A stretch of DNA of 64,000 bases from Planctomycetota bacterium (lineage in GTDB: Bacteria > Planctomycetota > Planctomycetia > Pirellulales > Pirellulaceae), in contig JACNKX010000116.1 of assembly GCA_014381825.1 (NCBI GenBank), positions 1 to 64,000 of the forward strand. Direction: 5' to 3'. The notes under the pieces were generated by a model that made no database searches, was not told the DNA's origin, and saw only the letters and a program-made list of their open reading frames with translations. The first letter of the stretch is position 1. Each line of letters begins with the position of its first letter. A program made the position numbers and the translations under genes. Below are positions 1 through 10,410 of the stretch, piece after piece.

Positions 1-326
1 GGGCGCGGGCCCGGCTCGAGTGCCGCCCCTCGGCGGTGGCTACCGATCGCGCCGGTGTTCGGTCGGGTGGCGACGACCTCCATGGACTGGTTGACATTGG
101 GTTGCGCCTGTGAACCGCCCCATTCCCCTTCGCCCATCACCAGCTCGAACCCCGGCCCCGCCGGGCGCCCCGACATAACGACACCGAAGATGACACCGCC
201 GCAGATCAGCATCAGCGTACCGCCGATTACCGCTATGGCAACGACGATGATCGTCACGTTGCTCGATTTTGTCGGCGGCCCAGGAAATGAATTCGGATCG
301 TCCGAGAAGTTATGAGGCGTGCTCAT
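1..326 (-). CDS. Membrane-anchored hypothetical protein, N-terminal part (runs off the left edge)
   Basis: An open frame starts at ATG 324-326 and stays open to the window edge, about 108 codons. The first 22 residues are polar and Pro/Ser/Asn-rich (begins MSTPHNFSDD). Residues about 23-51 form one strongly hydrophobic membrane segment rich in Val, Ile and Gly. The part after the membrane is Gly/Pro-rich. This suggests a single-pass inner-membrane protein with an extracytoplasmic tail, but no family is recognised. It lies 55 nt downstream of the DUF1501 gene on the same strand, so it may belong to the same transcript. The last 35 or so bases at the edge are much more GC-rich than the rest, so the terminal residues are less reliable. 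Confidence 0.55.
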   Translation of the reverse strand, partial: MSTPHNFSDDPNSFPGPPTKSSNVTIIVVAIAVIGGTLMLICGGVIFGVVMSGRPAGPGFELVMGEGEWGGSQAQPNVNQSMEVVATRPNTGAIGSHRRGAALEPGPR

Positions 327-381
327 GGCGATGTTCTCTAAGTTGCGGCCTGAGATAATCGTTTTACCGCATCGCGACCAC

Positions 382-1893
382 TTACGCCACGAGGTCTTTG
401 ATCACCTGCCCGTGGACGTCGGTCAAGCGGCGATCGATTCCGTTGTGGCGGACCGTTAAACGTTCATGATCGACGCCCAACTGATGAAGGATCGTGGCGT
501 GGATGTCGTAAACCTGGGTTGGATTCAATCGGTCCAGGGGTTTGTAGCCCCACTCGTCGCTCGGGCCATGCGTCACGCCGCCGCGAATGCCACCTCCGCA
601 AAGCCAGTTCGAAAATACATAAGGGTTGTGATCACGACCTTTGCTACCTTGCGTACTTGGCATACGCCCGAACTCTGTCGTCCACAGAACGATCGTCTCG
701 TTCAACAGCCCACGTTGCTTTAAATCCTTAATCATTGCCGCAGCTCCGACCGCCATTCCATAAGCCAGTGGCTTGTGATCGCGTTCAATGTCTTCGTGAC
801 TGTCCCAGTTGCGGCGCGGGAAGCTGTTGTCGTTTCCGGACCAAATCTGTACGAAGCGAACACCTCGTTCGAGCAACCGCCTCGCGATCAAACACTTGCG
901 TCCGAAGTATTCGATTTCCTCGGGAACATTGATCTCTTCCGGGTACGTCTTACCCTGTGTGTCGAGACCGTACATCTTCATGATGTGGTCGGGCTCGCCG
1001 GACAGGTCGAGCGCTTCCGGCGCGCTTAACTGCATCTTCGCCGCCAACTCGTAGGATCGAATGCGAGCTTCGAGTCGGGAATCGTCTGGACGTTGTTGTT
1101 GGTAGTCGCGATTCAAGTTGTTGAGTAGCGTTCGTCCATCCTGATCGCTAGCCCGCGTAATGAAGTCGCTGCGCGGTAGCAGATCTTCGATCGGGTTTTC
1201 GCGCTGAGGAAAGATCGCGGTCCCTTGTGTGTGAGTGGGCAGGAAGGCGGAACTCCAATTCTTTGGTCCGTTCGACGCAAAGCCGCGATGGTCCGGCAAG
1301 ACAACAAACGTCGGCAAGTTGTCGGTCAGGCTTCCGAGTCCGTAGCTGATCCACGCTCCCATTCCTGGAAAGCCTGGATCCTGGAAGCCCGTTGCTTGCA
1401 AGTATGTCGCTTGACTGTGAACGCCCGTCTTGCCGATCAGGTTGTGGACAAAGGCCATATCGTCGACACAATCACCCAATGGCGCAACGGCCTCGCTGAT
1501 CATCTTGCCACACTTGCCATACTCGCTGAACTTAAACGGCGACTTCATCCACGGTCCGAGTCCATTTTGAAACGCCTCGACATGTTCGCCAAAATCAGAC
1601 GCCTCGCCGTGATGTTTCTCGAGGGCTGGCTTGTGATCGAACAGATCAAGATGACTTGCGGCTCCGCCCATGAACAATTGAACGACACGGGTGGCTTTCG
1701 GAGGATGATGAAGGACTTTGACGACACCTCCAGCGCCATGCGATAGCGAGTTAGATTCGGCGTGGCTCTCGCGTTGCAGCATCGCAGACAATGCAAGTCC
1801 AGCGAATCCGCCACCGGTTTTCCAAAGGAAGTCGCGCCGCGATCTCTGAGGATCGCAGCTAGTCGCATGTGGAAATACAGATGGAGAGTGCAT
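382..1893 (-). CDS. DUF1501 family secreted protein (second copy of pair)
   Basis: A 503-residue DUF1501 protein, a sulfatase/alkaline-phosphatase-like fold abundant in planctomycetes and exported by Tat. The twin-arginine signal is at about residues 18-40 (SRRDFLWKTGG followed by a hydrophobic stretch). Family hallmarks seen are FMGGAASHLDLFDHKP near the N-terminus, the TTEFGRMP segment, and the C-terminal block ending LTDVHGQVIKDL. I chose ATG 1893, 13 nt after the TAA of the upstream PSD1 gene. A TTG at 1914 in the same frame would overlap that gene. DUF1501 genes are routinely cotranscribed with PSD1 cytochromes, as here. The biochemical activity is not established. The family assignment is secure. 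Confidence 0.93.
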   Translation of the reverse strand: MHSPSVFPHATSCDPQRSRRDFLWKTGGGFAGLALSAMLQRESHAESNSLSHGAGGVVKVLHHPPKATRVVQLFMGGAASHLDLFDHKPALEKHHGEASDFGEHVEAFQNGLGPWMKSPFKFSEYGKCGKMISEAVAPLGDCVDDMAFVHNLIGKTGVHSQATYLQATGFQDPGFPGMGAWISYGLGSLTDNLPTFVVLPDHRGFASNGPKNWSSAFLPTHTQGTAIFPQRENPIEDLLPRSDFITRASDQDGRTLLNNLNRDYQQQRPDDSRLEARIRSYELAAKMQLSAPEALDLSGEPDHIMKMYGLDTQGKTYPEEINVPEEIEYFGRKCLIARRLLERGVRFVQIWSGNDNSFPRRNWDSHEDIERDHKPLAYGMAVGAAAMIKDLKQRGLLNETIVLWTTEFGRMPSTQGSKGRDHNPYVFSNWLCGGGIRGGVTHGPSDEWGYKPLDRLNPTQVYDIHATILHQLGVDHERLTVRHNGIDRRLTDVHGQVIKDLVA

Positions 1894-1906
1894 GGTTGTT
1901 GGGTCT

Positions 1907-4900
1907 TTAGTCAAGGTAGACGAACTCGCTCAGGTTAAACAACACACGACAAGTGTTGGCGAGCCCATGCGTTTGGGCATAGGCTTCGAGTTGCTGGTGT
2001 TCCTTGGTGGTTGGCGAGCGGCTTGCAACTAATTGCATGGCGAGATCGATCTGTTTGGACAGCGTTGGCGCTTCGCCATCTATTCGTTCCGCGAAATGTT
2101 GTGCCATCACGAGACTGAATTTATTGTTCAGGAGCGACAACGCTTGCAGGGACGTGAGTGTTTCGTTGCGCAGCGGTGTGCTTTGTGACGAGTCGGCGCA
2201 GTCGAGCGTCGTCATGAACGGGTCGGGCTGCGAACGGGCGATGAAGCGATAGACCGAACGCCGATGCGATGCGCGATCATCTGGATCAAACAGATGATAT
2301 TCGTAGTGTGGTGAGTGGGCCGTCTTTTCTAGTACGAAAAGGTAGTAACCCGGACCTCCCATCGTGAAATTCATGCGACCGCTAACGGATAGGATCGCAT
2401 CTCGAATCTCTTCGGCCTCAAGTCGCCTGCGATTCATGCGCCACAGCAATCGGTTGCCGGAGTCCGCAGCGGCTGCCTTGGACGCGTCATCTAGTTTCGC
2501 GCTACTGGTTTGCTGATAGACGCCGCTGGTCACGATCAACCGATGTATCTCCTTGATCGATTGGCCGTTATCTCGCAATTCTGCGCCGAGCCAGTCGAGT
2601 AGCGCTGGATGCGATGGAAGTTGCCCCATCCGGCCAAAGTCATTCGGCGTGTCGACGATGCCCGTGCCGAAGTGGTACAGCCAGATACGGTTGGCAATCG
2701 ATCGCCATGTAAGCGGATGATCGTGATGCGTGATCCAATGCGCGAGTGCGGCGCGGCGCTCACCTTCGGTATGTCCGGTCGGCAACGCGAACTCCGGCCC
2801 GATCGATTCGAGGATTGGCAGAGTGCCCGGACGGACTTCATCGCGAGGCGAGGTGACATCGCCACGATGGAGCACTCGTACGGCGCGAGGCGTACCCATC
2901 GTTGGTTTGAAATTGCCTTGTGGATTGAAGTGCGTCGCGGCGGCATAGACCATGCGACCTTTCGGCAGGGCGGCAAGCGTTTGTGTCGCTGTCGCGATTT
3001 GCTGATCTAGTTTGGCTCGTTCGGCTACTCGCTCGGGCGTATTGATCCGGGCCAGGATAACACTTCGCTCCTGATTGGCATTTGCCAAGAGGCGAATTGC
3101 ATCGGGATCACCTGCCTGAGCCCAGATTCCATCCGTCAAATTCGATTTGGCCCAACGCACAGGCGCTTCAATCGAATCGAGAGATGTCACGCTCGCTTTC
3201 ATCGCGACGTTGTTTCCGTCTTCGTCAAAGACCTCGACCTCCGCCAAAGCAAAAATGAAATCGTTCTTTCGTTCCGCAAGCTTGGTCGCCGTGACTCGAA
3301 CGTAACGGGCCGTGATTTGATCAACTTCGATTTCGTGCGGCAAGAGACCAGGGTTGGGGAAGTCAGCTTTTGTCTGGTCGTCTAACGTAGTTCTGAGGCT
3401 CGGCGATGGAACTGCTGTTCCATTGGCGTCATCAGACGCCGCCAAGTCCGCGTCACGGAGTGCCGCGACTACATTGAACTGCACCGGGAATCCGAATCCC
3501 GCTCCAATCCCGCCGAAGTCATCGTGGCATGGGTGCAACAGAACTTTGCGGATGGCAACTTCTCGACCAAGATCAATCTGCACCCACTTCTTGTGACTCT
3601 GGTCACTTGCGATGCCGCTGTGATAACCGAACGCGGGATGCTTGTCCTTCGCGTTTGCTTTAGGTTTCACTTCCGCGATGCGTTTCTCAACGGCCGCGAG
3701 TTCCTCGCCGCCTTCCTTTTTGATGGCGGCGTCAATTGTGGCGAGCGCTGCTCTGGCGGTCTTCAACGAATCGTCTAGCTCTCGCCGCTGTTGGTCGACG
3801 GCCGGATCAAGGTCGTACGCTCGCTCGGCTCGATCGACTGCGGCAAACACCGATTGCAAGCTGTAGTAGTGCTTCTTTGTGAAAGGGTCGAACTTGTGAT
3901 CGTGGCAACGGCAACATTGAATGGTTGCGCTGGTGAATGTGTTCAAGGTATTGCTGACCATTTCGTCACGATCAATATGGCGAGCCACTTTACCGTCGAT
4001 CTTCGACTCAGGAACTTCGACATGTCCGATGAAATCCCATGGCCCGGCTGCGATGAATCCCAGCCCCAAGATTCCATCAGGCTCACCGGGGAAGAGTACA
4101 TCTCCAGCGATTTGTTCCTGGACAAAACGTTCGTAAGGTTTGTCTTCGTTGAACGACCGAATTACATAATCGCGATACGGCCACGCGTTCGGACGCAACT
4201 TGTCTTTGTCATAGCCACAAGTATCTGCGTACTTCACGACGTCCAACCAATGCCTCGCCCACCGTTCGCCGTATTGAGGCGAAGCCAACAAGCGATCAAC
4301 GAGCTGTTCGTAGGCTTGCGGCGAATCATTGTCGATGAATGCCGCCAGCTCTTCCGGCGTCGGCGGCAGGCCCAATAAGTCGAAGTACAGCCGCCGAGCC
4401 AATGTCCTGCGATCTGCCTTGGCGGACATCGAAAGATCGGTCTGTCGTAATCTAGCGGCGATAAACGAGTCGATCGGAGTTGTGATGCCACTCGCGTCGT
4501 CGGCGACGCTCGGCACCGCAGGACGCGAGAGCGGTTGCAACGACCACCAGTTCGTATCTGCAAGACTCTTGTCTTCGAGCCGCTTCGCTCCTGACCAATT
4601 GGCTCCCGCAACAATCCACGCTCGAATCGCCGCGACCTCGTCGCCGGACAGAGGATCTCCTTCCTTCGGCATTTCCGGTTCATCGCCCGAGACATACTCG
4701 AGTAGCGAACTGGCCGTCGGATCGGCGAGATTGATCACGGCGCCACTCTCACCGCCTTGGCGCAATGCCTCCTGAGATTGCAATGACAGTTGTCCCTCGC
4801 GCTCTTCGTCGTTGTGGCAGCCGACGCAGCGACGTTCAAAGATCGACGCCACCTTCGATTCAAAGAGGTCGTCAGCCGCATGGGATGGCGGCGCGAAGGA

Positions 4901-4948
4901 CGGAAACGCGGCTCCCAATAGCACGAGAGAGAACAGACGTGTGTTCAT
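1907..4948 (-). CDS. PSD1 and planctomycete cytochrome C domain protein (DUF1549/DUF1553), second copy
   Basis: A 1013-residue secreted protein. A Sec signal occupies residues 1-24 (MNTRLFSLVLLG...SHA). A heme-binding motif CVGCH lies at 41-45 in the PSCyt1 domain. DUF1549 follows, then a middle region resembling an F5/8 type C (discoidin) carbohydrate-binding domain (VQIDLGREVAIRKV), then DUF1553 at the C-terminus. A second CxxCH-type motif ([11 protein letters not shown]) is typical of DUF1549. The start was set at ATG 4948 because the upstream 29 in-frame codons do not look like a signal and precede the clear signal peptide. It is followed 13 nt later by its DUF1501 partner. A role in extracellular or periplasmic polysaccharide oxidation is often proposed for such pairs, but that is inference. 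Confidence 0.93.
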   Translation of the reverse strand: MNTRLFSLVLLGAAFPSFAPPSHAADDLFESKVASIFERRCVGCHNDEEREGQLSLQSQEALRQGGESGAVINLADPTASSLLEYVSGDEPEMPKEGDPLSGDEVAAIRAWIVAGANWSGAKRLEDKSLADTNWWSLQPLSRPAVPSVADDASGITTPIDSFIAARLRQTDLSMSAKADRRTLARRLYFDLLGLPPTPEELAAFIDNDSPQAYEQLVDRLLASPQYGERWARHWLDVVKYADTCGYDKDKLRPNAWPYRDYVIRSFNEDKPYERFVQEQIAGDVLFPGEPDGILGLGFIAAGPWDFIGHVEVPESKIDGKVARHIDRDEMVSNTLNTFTSATIQCCRCHDHKFDPFTKKHYYSLQSVFAAVDRAERAYDLDPAVDQQRRELDDSLKTARAALATIDAAIKKEGGEELAAVEKRIAEVKPKANAKDKHPAFGYHSGIASDQSHKKWVQIDLGREVAIRKVLLHPCHDDFGGIGAGFGFPVQFNVVAALRDADLAASDDANGTAVPSPSLRTTLDDQTKADFPNPGLLPHEIEVDQITARYVRVTATKLAERKNDFIFALAEVEVFDEDGNNVAMKASVTSLDSIEAPVRWAKSNLTDGIWAQAGDPDAIRLLANANQERSVILARINTPERVAERAKLDQQIATATQTLAALPKGRMVYAAATHFNPQGNFKPTMGTPRAVRVLHRGDVTSPRDEVRPGTLPILESIGPEFALPTGHTEGERRAALAHWITHHDHPLTWRSIANRIWLYHFGTGIVDTPNDFGRMGQLPSHPALLDWLGAELRDNGQSIKEIHRLIVTSGVYQQTSSAKLDDASKAAAADSGNRLLWRMNRRRLEAEEIRDAILSVSGRMNFTMGGPGYYLFVLEKTAHSPHYEYHLFDPDDRASHRRSVYRFIARSQPDPFMTTLDCADSSQSTPLRNETLTSLQALSLLNNKFSLVMAQHFAERIDGEAPTLSKQIDLAMQLVASRSPTTKEHQQLEAYAQTHGLANTCRVLFNLSEFVYLD

Positions 4949-5045
4949 GCCTTTACAATTCGTCGTGAGAATGCAGCGAGTACGATGAACTTCGTTGCTC
5001 CATTCTGACGCAAGCGAGTCCGCAAGCCAAGTCATCCCGTATTCT

Positions 5046-6518
5046 TTAGGCGAGGATCTCTTTCACGACTCGGCCATGCACGTCGGTCAAACGGAAATCG
5101 CGACCTTGATGCCGGAACGTTAGTCGCTCGTGGTTGATGCCCAGGCAATGCAAGATGGTGGCATTGAGGTCGTGGATGTGAACGGGATTTTCCTGCACGT
5201 TGTAACTGAAGTCGTCGGTCTCGCCATACACGACGCCCGGTTTGATACCGCCACCGGCCATCCACTTGGTATAGCAACGCGGATGATGATCGCGTCCGTA
5301 GTTCGTCATCGTCAGACCGCCTTGACAGTAAATCGTGCGGCCGAATTCACCTCCCCAGATGACTAGCGTGTCATCTAGCATACCGCGTTGCTTCAAGTCG
5401 TTGATCAACGCTGCACATGGCTGATCGATGATCCCGCATTGACGACGAATGTCATTCGGCAAGTTGCCATGTTGATCCCATTGTCGGATGAATACTTGCG
5501 TAAAGCGGACGCCGCGTTCAGCAAGACGACGGGCCAGCAAGCAATTCGCCGCGAACGTACCGGGCTTCTTGACGTCGGGGCCATACATTTCCAACGTGTG
5601 ATTCGACTCACTCGAGATGTCGGTTAGCTCGGGGACCGATGTCTGCATGCGATAGGCCATTTCGTATTGCGCGATTCGCGATTGAATCTCGGGGTCACCA
5701 ACCGCGTTGTAGCGTTCTTGGTTCAACTTCGACAGCTCGTCCAGCATCCGACGTCGCATCTGTGGTGTCATTCCATCGGGGTTGGACAGATACAGCACTG
5801 GATCACCAGTCGATCGAAGACTGACGCCTTGATGACGCGTGGACAAGAAGCCGGCTCCCCACAATCGTGCATAGAGCGCTTGGCCTCCGAACCCTCCGTT
5901 GACCGTCGAATGCAGCACGACGAACCCGGGCAGATTTTCATTCATGCTACCCAAGCCATACGACAACCACGCGCCCGTGCTTGGACGACCGGGAAGCTGG
6001 CTGCCGGTTTGGATGTAGGTGATCGCCGGATCGTGGTTGATCGCTTCGGTGTTGATTGTCCTGATGACAGCGATGTCGTCGACGATTTTCGCGGTGTGAG
6101 GCAATATCTCGCTGACCCAAGCTCCGTGTTTACCATGACGGTGGAACTTGAATGTCGACGGCGCAATTGGAAACCGCTTCTGGCCGGATGTCATCGTGGT
6201 AATGCGTTGGCCGTTGCGAACGGAATCAGGCAAGTCTTTGTCGAACCAATCTCGCATCTTGGGCTTGTAGTCCCACATGTCGAGTTGCGACGGCGCGCCT
6301 GACATGAACAAATAGATGACACGCTTCGCCTTGGGAGCAAAGTGCGGCAAGCTAGGGAGGCCCTGCAAATCGTTCGACGCGGACACATTGCCAGCCGTCG
6401 CACCGAACAAGCTTGGGTTGAGCAACGAACCGAGCGCAGCGGCTCCAATTCCCGCAGCTCCTCGACCAAAGAAATGGCGACGTGTTTCGATTAATTCGGC
6501 TTCACGGATCGGATTCAT
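5046..6518 (-). CDS. DUF1501 family secreted protein (first copy of pair)
   Basis: A 490-residue DUF1501 protein. The Tat-like signal is [23 protein letters not shown] at about residues 11-33. Conserved segments include [24 protein letters not shown], and the C-terminal [35 protein letters not shown], all family hallmarks. It starts at ATG 6518, 13 nt after the TAG of the upstream PSD1 gene. The second PSD1/DUF1501 pair has the same 13-nt spacing. Sequence similarity to the 382-1893 protein is clear but distant, so this is an old duplication or two independent paralogues. Confidence 0.94.
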   Translation of the reverse strand: MNPIREAELIETRRHFFGRGAAGIGAAALGSLLNPSLFGATAGNVSASNDLQGLPSLPHFAPKAKRVIYLFMSGAPSQLDMWDYKPKMRDWFDKDLPDSVRNGQRITTMTSGQKRFPIAPSTFKFHRHGKHGAWVSEILPHTAKIVDDIAVIRTINTEAINHDPAITYIQTGSQLPGRPSTGAWLSYGLGSMNENLPGFVVLHSTVNGGFGGQALYARLWGAGFLSTRHQGVSLRSTGDPVLYLSNPDGMTPQMRRRMLDELSKLNQERYNAVGDPEIQSRIAQYEMAYRMQTSVPELTDISSESNHTLEMYGPDVKKPGTFAANCLLARRLAERGVRFTQVFIRQWDQHGNLPNDIRRQCGIIDQPCAALINDLKQRGMLDDTLVIWGGEFGRTIYCQGGLTMTNYGRDHHPRCYTKWMAGGGIKPGVVYGETDDFSYNVQENPVHIHDLNATILHCLGINHERLTFRHQGRDFRLTDVHGRVVKEILA

Positions 6519-6531
6519 AGCGTTGCCTCAT

Positions 6532-9500
6532 CTATCCTTTTGTCACGGTTTCGCTGAGGTTGAGCAGCAGGTGGACGATCATTGTCCACGCGCCCAATTC
6601 GTTGACATCCAACGCCTCGCTCCGAGGCGATTCGCCTGCGGCCAGCAGCGTCGTGGCTGCTTCGGGACTATTCTTGAACTCGGCATGGTAGTCGTTAAAT
6701 AACCGAGTAAGCGACTCTAGCTCACTTGAACTGGGACGCCTGGCAAGCACCGATCGGAACGCAAATGTTACACGCTGCCCAGCATCCGACCCGCCCTCGT
6801 TCATGACGTGCTCGGCGAACTTACGGGCGGCTTCGACAAACTGAACATCGTTCATCAGTACCAGCGCCTGCAGCGGTGTGTTTGTTCGTGCGCGGCGGAC
6901 TTGGCACGTTTCGCGATCCGGCGCATCAAATGTCGTCATCGTTGGAGGTGGCGATGTTCGCTTCCAAAACGTGTACATGCTGCGTCGATAGAGCTTATCG
7001 CCCTTATCTTGCACGAAGACGGAAGTGTTACTGCCACCAAAGCCGACCGGCTTCCAGAGTCCAGCTGGTTGATACGGTCGCACACTTTTACCGCCGATCT
7101 CCTCGACCAACAAACCGCTCAGCGCTAAAGCTTGATCGCGGATCACCTCGGCGTCCAATCGAAATCGCGGGCCTCGCGACACGAAACGGTTTTCCGGATC
7201 GACCGCCAGTTTCTCTGGCGATACGCGTGACGATTGGCGATAGGTCGCCGACATGACGAGCATCTTCTGCAATCGCTTCACGTCCCAGCCCGATTCAATG
7301 AAGTCGACGGCCAGCCAATCGAGTAAAGCGGGATGCGACGGATGCTCGCCTTGCACCCCAAAGTCCTCGGACGTTTTGACCAAGCCCGTTCCGAAGTAAT
7401 GCTGCCAGTATCGATTCACGGTCACTCGAGCCGTCAACGGATGCGTGGGGCTGACCAACCATTGTGCCAAGCCAAGTCGATTGGCAGGTGCTTCGGGTAG
7501 CGCCGTTCCCATCCATTCCGGAACGCGTGACGAGACCTCTTCTCGCTTCAACGTGTATTGGCCTCGTTCCAAGATGTGCGCTTGTCGCCGTTCCTTGCGT
7601 TCTTCCATGACGAGCGTCGCTGGAATTGCCTTTTCAACGTCGACAAGTTGTTGTTTCAGGCTCGCCTGCTGCTGGATCGGCTCCGTCAACACGGCCCGTG
7701 CATCAGGATGAACGTGCTGTAGGAAATATCGCGTGAGCTGAGTCTTCTGCTGATCGTTACGCTTACCTGCTTCGACATCGACGAGCTTCTTGATCTCGTT
7801 AGGGACGGCCGGGCCCTTGCCCGTCTTCTGAAACTGCTCCCAGGCGAACTGCGATCGTTTCTGTTCATCGGAGAGCGATGACGAAACGATGCCTGCCGCA
7901 TCCCAATGGACCGTGCCCTTCACTTGAGTAAACGCCCAGCCGTTAAGTTCCGAACCAGGCTTCAAGCCAACTGATGCCGCGCTCACCTCTAAACGAACCC
8001 ACTTCCCGGCCTCTGGAAGTTTTCCTACTACTCGGTTCGATACGTTGTTACGCCCGGCACCAAAGGCCTTGTCGGCCCCCCACGAAGCTCGATGCTCCCA
8101 CGTCCCATCATTAAACTGTAGTTGAATCGTGTCAGGCAAACTCTTTGGATCTAGATACACGTACGCGAACAGCCGCGAATTCTCTCCGATCTTCAGCTTG
8201 TCAGTCGCACCAGTAAAAAAGTGCTGCGTGATGGCGTCTCCTTCCGCGATTCGGACAGTCGACTTTTTCCCGCTGTGTACCGGATGATCAGGTGCCGCGA
8301 CGAACTGCCAGGGATTCGGTCCATTGCCCTCAGGCTTGGCACCGGCGGGCAGAGCATCATCGACCCAGATCAGATCCTCTTCACTCAACTCGCCCAATGG
8401 CGTTTCGGGCATGGGGTCGGTGTAGTTGAAATCCGCAAGGAGCTTCGCGATTTCTGCGTCTTTCTGCGCGAGTTCGGTCGTTAGCTTCTCCTTCTGCGCG
8501 GTTTGTTCGCCGGATGGAACTTTGAGCGAAGGGGGCGGCAGCAGAGCGTTCCCGTCCATCGCCTTTTCGGTCAGGCTGAAGAAATAGGAGAAGAGTTGAT
8601 AGAACTCTTTTTGGGTCAGCGGGTCGAATTTGTGATCATGGCAAGCGGCGCATCCTGCGGTCAGTCCGAGCCAAACGGTTGACGTCGTTTCAACACGATC
8701 GACGGCGTATCGCATGTAGTACTCTTCGTCGATCGAACCACCTTCGCTGGTCGTCACGTTGCAGCGATTGAATCCGGTAGCGACACGCTGTGCCAGCGAG
8801 GGATTTGGCAAGAGATCGCCGGCGAGTTGCTCGGTTGTGAATTGATCGAATGGTAGGTTGCGGTTGAAGGCATCAATGACCCAATCACGATACGGCCAAA
8901 TCGATCGTTCGTTATCCAAGTGCAAGCCATGCGTATCCGCATAGCGCGCGGCGTCCAACCAATTCCGAGCCATATGCTCGCCGTAGCGCTTCGAATCCAA
9001 TAAGCGATCGACAACACGTTCGAATGCCTCAGGCGAATCGTCGGCGAGAAAGTTGTCCACTTCTTGAATCGTCGCTGGAAGACCCGTCAGATCCAACGTC
9101 GCGCGGCGGATCAATGTCTCCTTGCTAGCCTGCGGATCTGGTTGCAAGTTCGCTTCCCGCAGTCGAGCGTGAACGAAATTGTCAATTGGGTTTACGCTTT
9201 GCCAATCTGCGACTTGTCCGGGAACGTCGGGTTTGATGGGCGTTTCAAAAGCCCAATGTCCTGACCATTCTGCTCCGCTGTCGATCCATGCTTTGATGCG
9301 CGCAATATCTTGGGGACTCAAAGTTTTTCCCGAATCAACGGGTGGCATGCGAAGGTCGGGATCTTTCGATGTGATCCGCTGATAGACCGCGCTCGCATCG
9401 CTCTTGCCCGGGATCACTGCCGTGTCGCCTGAGTCTAACTCGGCGAAAGCTCCTTCCGGCTCGTCGAGTCGCAAGCCGGCTTCGCGATTGCCCTCGTCCG

Positions 9501-9693
9501 GGCCGTGGCATTTGAAGCAGTTTTCTGACAGCAGCGGAAGAATGTCTCGACTGAAGTCGACCGCCGACTCGTCCGCATACAGCGACTTCACGCTGGACAG
9601 GCATATCCATGTAACGGAAAGAATAAAAACGGATACGTGTTTGCTAATACGTCGAATCGAGCGATTAGGACAATGAGATCTGAACGTTTGCAT
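6532..9693 (-). CDS. PSD1 and planctomycete cytochrome C domain protein (DUF1549/DUF1553), first copy
   Basis: A 1053-residue secreted protein with a hydrophobic signal segment at about residues 20-40 and a heme-binding CFKCH motif at 59-63. The sequence around this motif ([12 protein letters not shown]) is the classic PSCyt1 signature. DUF1549 and its [13 protein letters not shown] motif follow. The middle holds an extra beta-rich region with a Trp-containing [10 protein letters not shown] segment, probably a carbohydrate-binding-like insertion. DUF1553 ends the protein. ATG 9693 is the only good start. It is the first gene of the 9.7-0.4 kb minus-strand cluster, so the 140-nt region upstream should hold the promoter. 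Confidence 0.93.
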   Translation of the reverse strand: MQTFRSHCPNRSIRRISKHVSVFILSVTWICLSSVKSLYADESAVDFSRDILPLLSENCFKCHGPDEGNREAGLRLDEPEGAFAELDSGDTAVIPGKSDASAVYQRITSKDPDLRMPPVDSGKTLSPQDIARIKAWIDSGAEWSGHWAFETPIKPDVPGQVADWQSVNPIDNFVHARLREANLQPDPQASKETLIRRATLDLTGLPATIQEVDNFLADDSPEAFERVVDRLLDSKRYGEHMARNWLDAARYADTHGLHLDNERSIWPYRDWVIDAFNRNLPFDQFTTEQLAGDLLPNPSLAQRVATGFNRCNVTTSEGGSIDEEYYMRYAVDRVETTSTVWLGLTAGCAACHDHKFDPLTQKEFYQLFSYFFSLTEKAMDGNALLPPPSLKVPSGEQTAQKEKLTTELAQKDAEIAKLLADFNYTDPMPETPLGELSEEDLIWVDDALPAGAKPEGNGPNPWQFVAAPDHPVHSGKKSTVRIAEGDAITQHFFTGATDKLKIGENSRLFAYVYLDPKSLPDTIQLQFNDGTWEHRASWGADKAFGAGRNNVSNRVVGKLPEAGKWVRLEVSAASVGLKPGSELNGWAFTQVKGTVHWDAAGIVSSSLSDEQKRSQFAWEQFQKTGKGPAVPNEIKKLVDVEAGKRNDQQKTQLTRYFLQHVHPDARAVLTEPIQQQASLKQQLVDVEKAIPATLVMEERKERRQAHILERGQYTLKREEVSSRVPEWMGTALPEAPANRLGLAQWLVSPTHPLTARVTVNRYWQHYFGTGLVKTSEDFGVQGEHPSHPALLDWLAVDFIESGWDVKRLQKMLVMSATYRQSSRVSPEKLAVDPENRFVSRGPRFRLDAEVIRDQALALSGLLVEEIGGKSVRPYQPAGLWKPVGFGGSNTSVFVQDKGDKLYRRSMYTFWKRTSPPPTMTTFDAPDRETCQVRRARTNTPLQALVLMNDVQFVEAARKFAEHVMNEGGSDAGQRVTFAFRSVLARRPSSSELESLTRLFNDYHAEFKNSPEAATTLLAAGESPRSEALDVNELGAWTMIVHLLLNLSETVTKG

Positions 9694-9832
9694 ACTTCAC
9701 GGCGTTTCTGGAGGGTATTAGGCAGGGAGGCTTGGGGGGGGTGAGTATTACACAGTGTACCTTGTCGGAACAAAAGATTGAAGTTTCTCCGAAGTGTGGG
9801 TAGTGACCCATTAAAAGGTGCTGGTAGTGGGA

Positions 9833-10057
9833 CTAATTCAGAATCGTCTCGTCAAAACACCAGACGAGCATCGCAAATCCAAAACAGAGCACAGCACCGA
9901 TGAACAAGAGACGACCAATAGACCACTTACCCTCGGAGGTTGTCATCGCCTGCTGAAAATCATCGTGCCGTTTAATCAGAATTAGTGACGCACACATCAT
10001 GGCGAGACCGGCCACGACGACAACAATTTGGACCACGAGCAGGATATTCTCCATCAT
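9833..10057 (-). CDS. Small two-helix membrane protein
   Basis: A 74-residue protein with two hydrophobic segments, about residues 4-27 and 48-67, separated by a short charged loop (KRHDDFQQAMTTSEGKW). The start is one of two adjacent ATGs (10055-10057 or 10052-10054), preceded at good distance by GGGAG on the minus strand. The SD match and the helix-loop-helix layout support a real gene. No family is recognised. It stands alone between the PSD1 cluster and the WD40 gene. Confidence 0.7.
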   Translation of the reverse strand: MMENILLVVQIVVVVAGLAMMCASLILIKRHDDFQQAMTTSEGKWSIGRLLFIGAVLCFGFAMLVWCFDETILN

Positions 10058-10374
10058 CGTTGGTTACTCCCATCTTTTAGGGCCGTAGTGTAGTGGGTGA
10101 TTAACTGCGCCTCTTCCCGTTCCGGGAGTGCCCCGATCGTATGCGGTCGGGATGGGGCTTGTATTGCTCGCTGGGCATTGTAGCACGGCGGAAACGACGG
10201 AATGAATGGGAATTGGGCGGCGCAGCAAGAGCCCGGCTAGTAGCCGTGACCTAGACGGTTGTGGCCGTACCCACGTGTACGTTCCAAGGCGCAGCCATGC
10301 AGGAACACTCTGCGTGAACGTCATCGTCACGTCGTGGCGTTCTTGTAAACTCTGGTCCGCGACGTCAGCGGGAG
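10058..10374. other. Intergenic region without a convincing gene
   Basis: Some 317 nt between two divergently oriented genes. A minus-strand frame of 88 codons exists (10064-10330), but its composition is Arg/Pro/Ser-rich, it has no SD site and it matches no family. Nothing else is recognised here apart from the promoter annotated just downstream. Confidence 0.4.
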
Positions 10375-10404
10375 TTCACGTGTGCCGCGAGACATCGGTA
10401 TAAT
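10375..10404 (+). promoter_or_regulatory. Sigma-70-type promoter for the WD40 gene
   Basis: A perfect TATAAT lies at 10399-10404, with TTCACG at 10375-10380 as a 4-of-6 match to the -35 box and 18 nt between them. The ATG of the next gene begins only 7 nt after the -10 box, where transcription would be expected to start. No SD site is visible. The transcript is therefore probably leaderless or nearly so. Confidence 0.5.
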
Positions 10405-10410
10405 TCGTGC

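Noticed and set aside
10064-10330. 88-codon minus-strand frame before the WD40 gene
   Set aside because: No SD, no family match, Arg/Pro/Ser-rich shadow-like composition.
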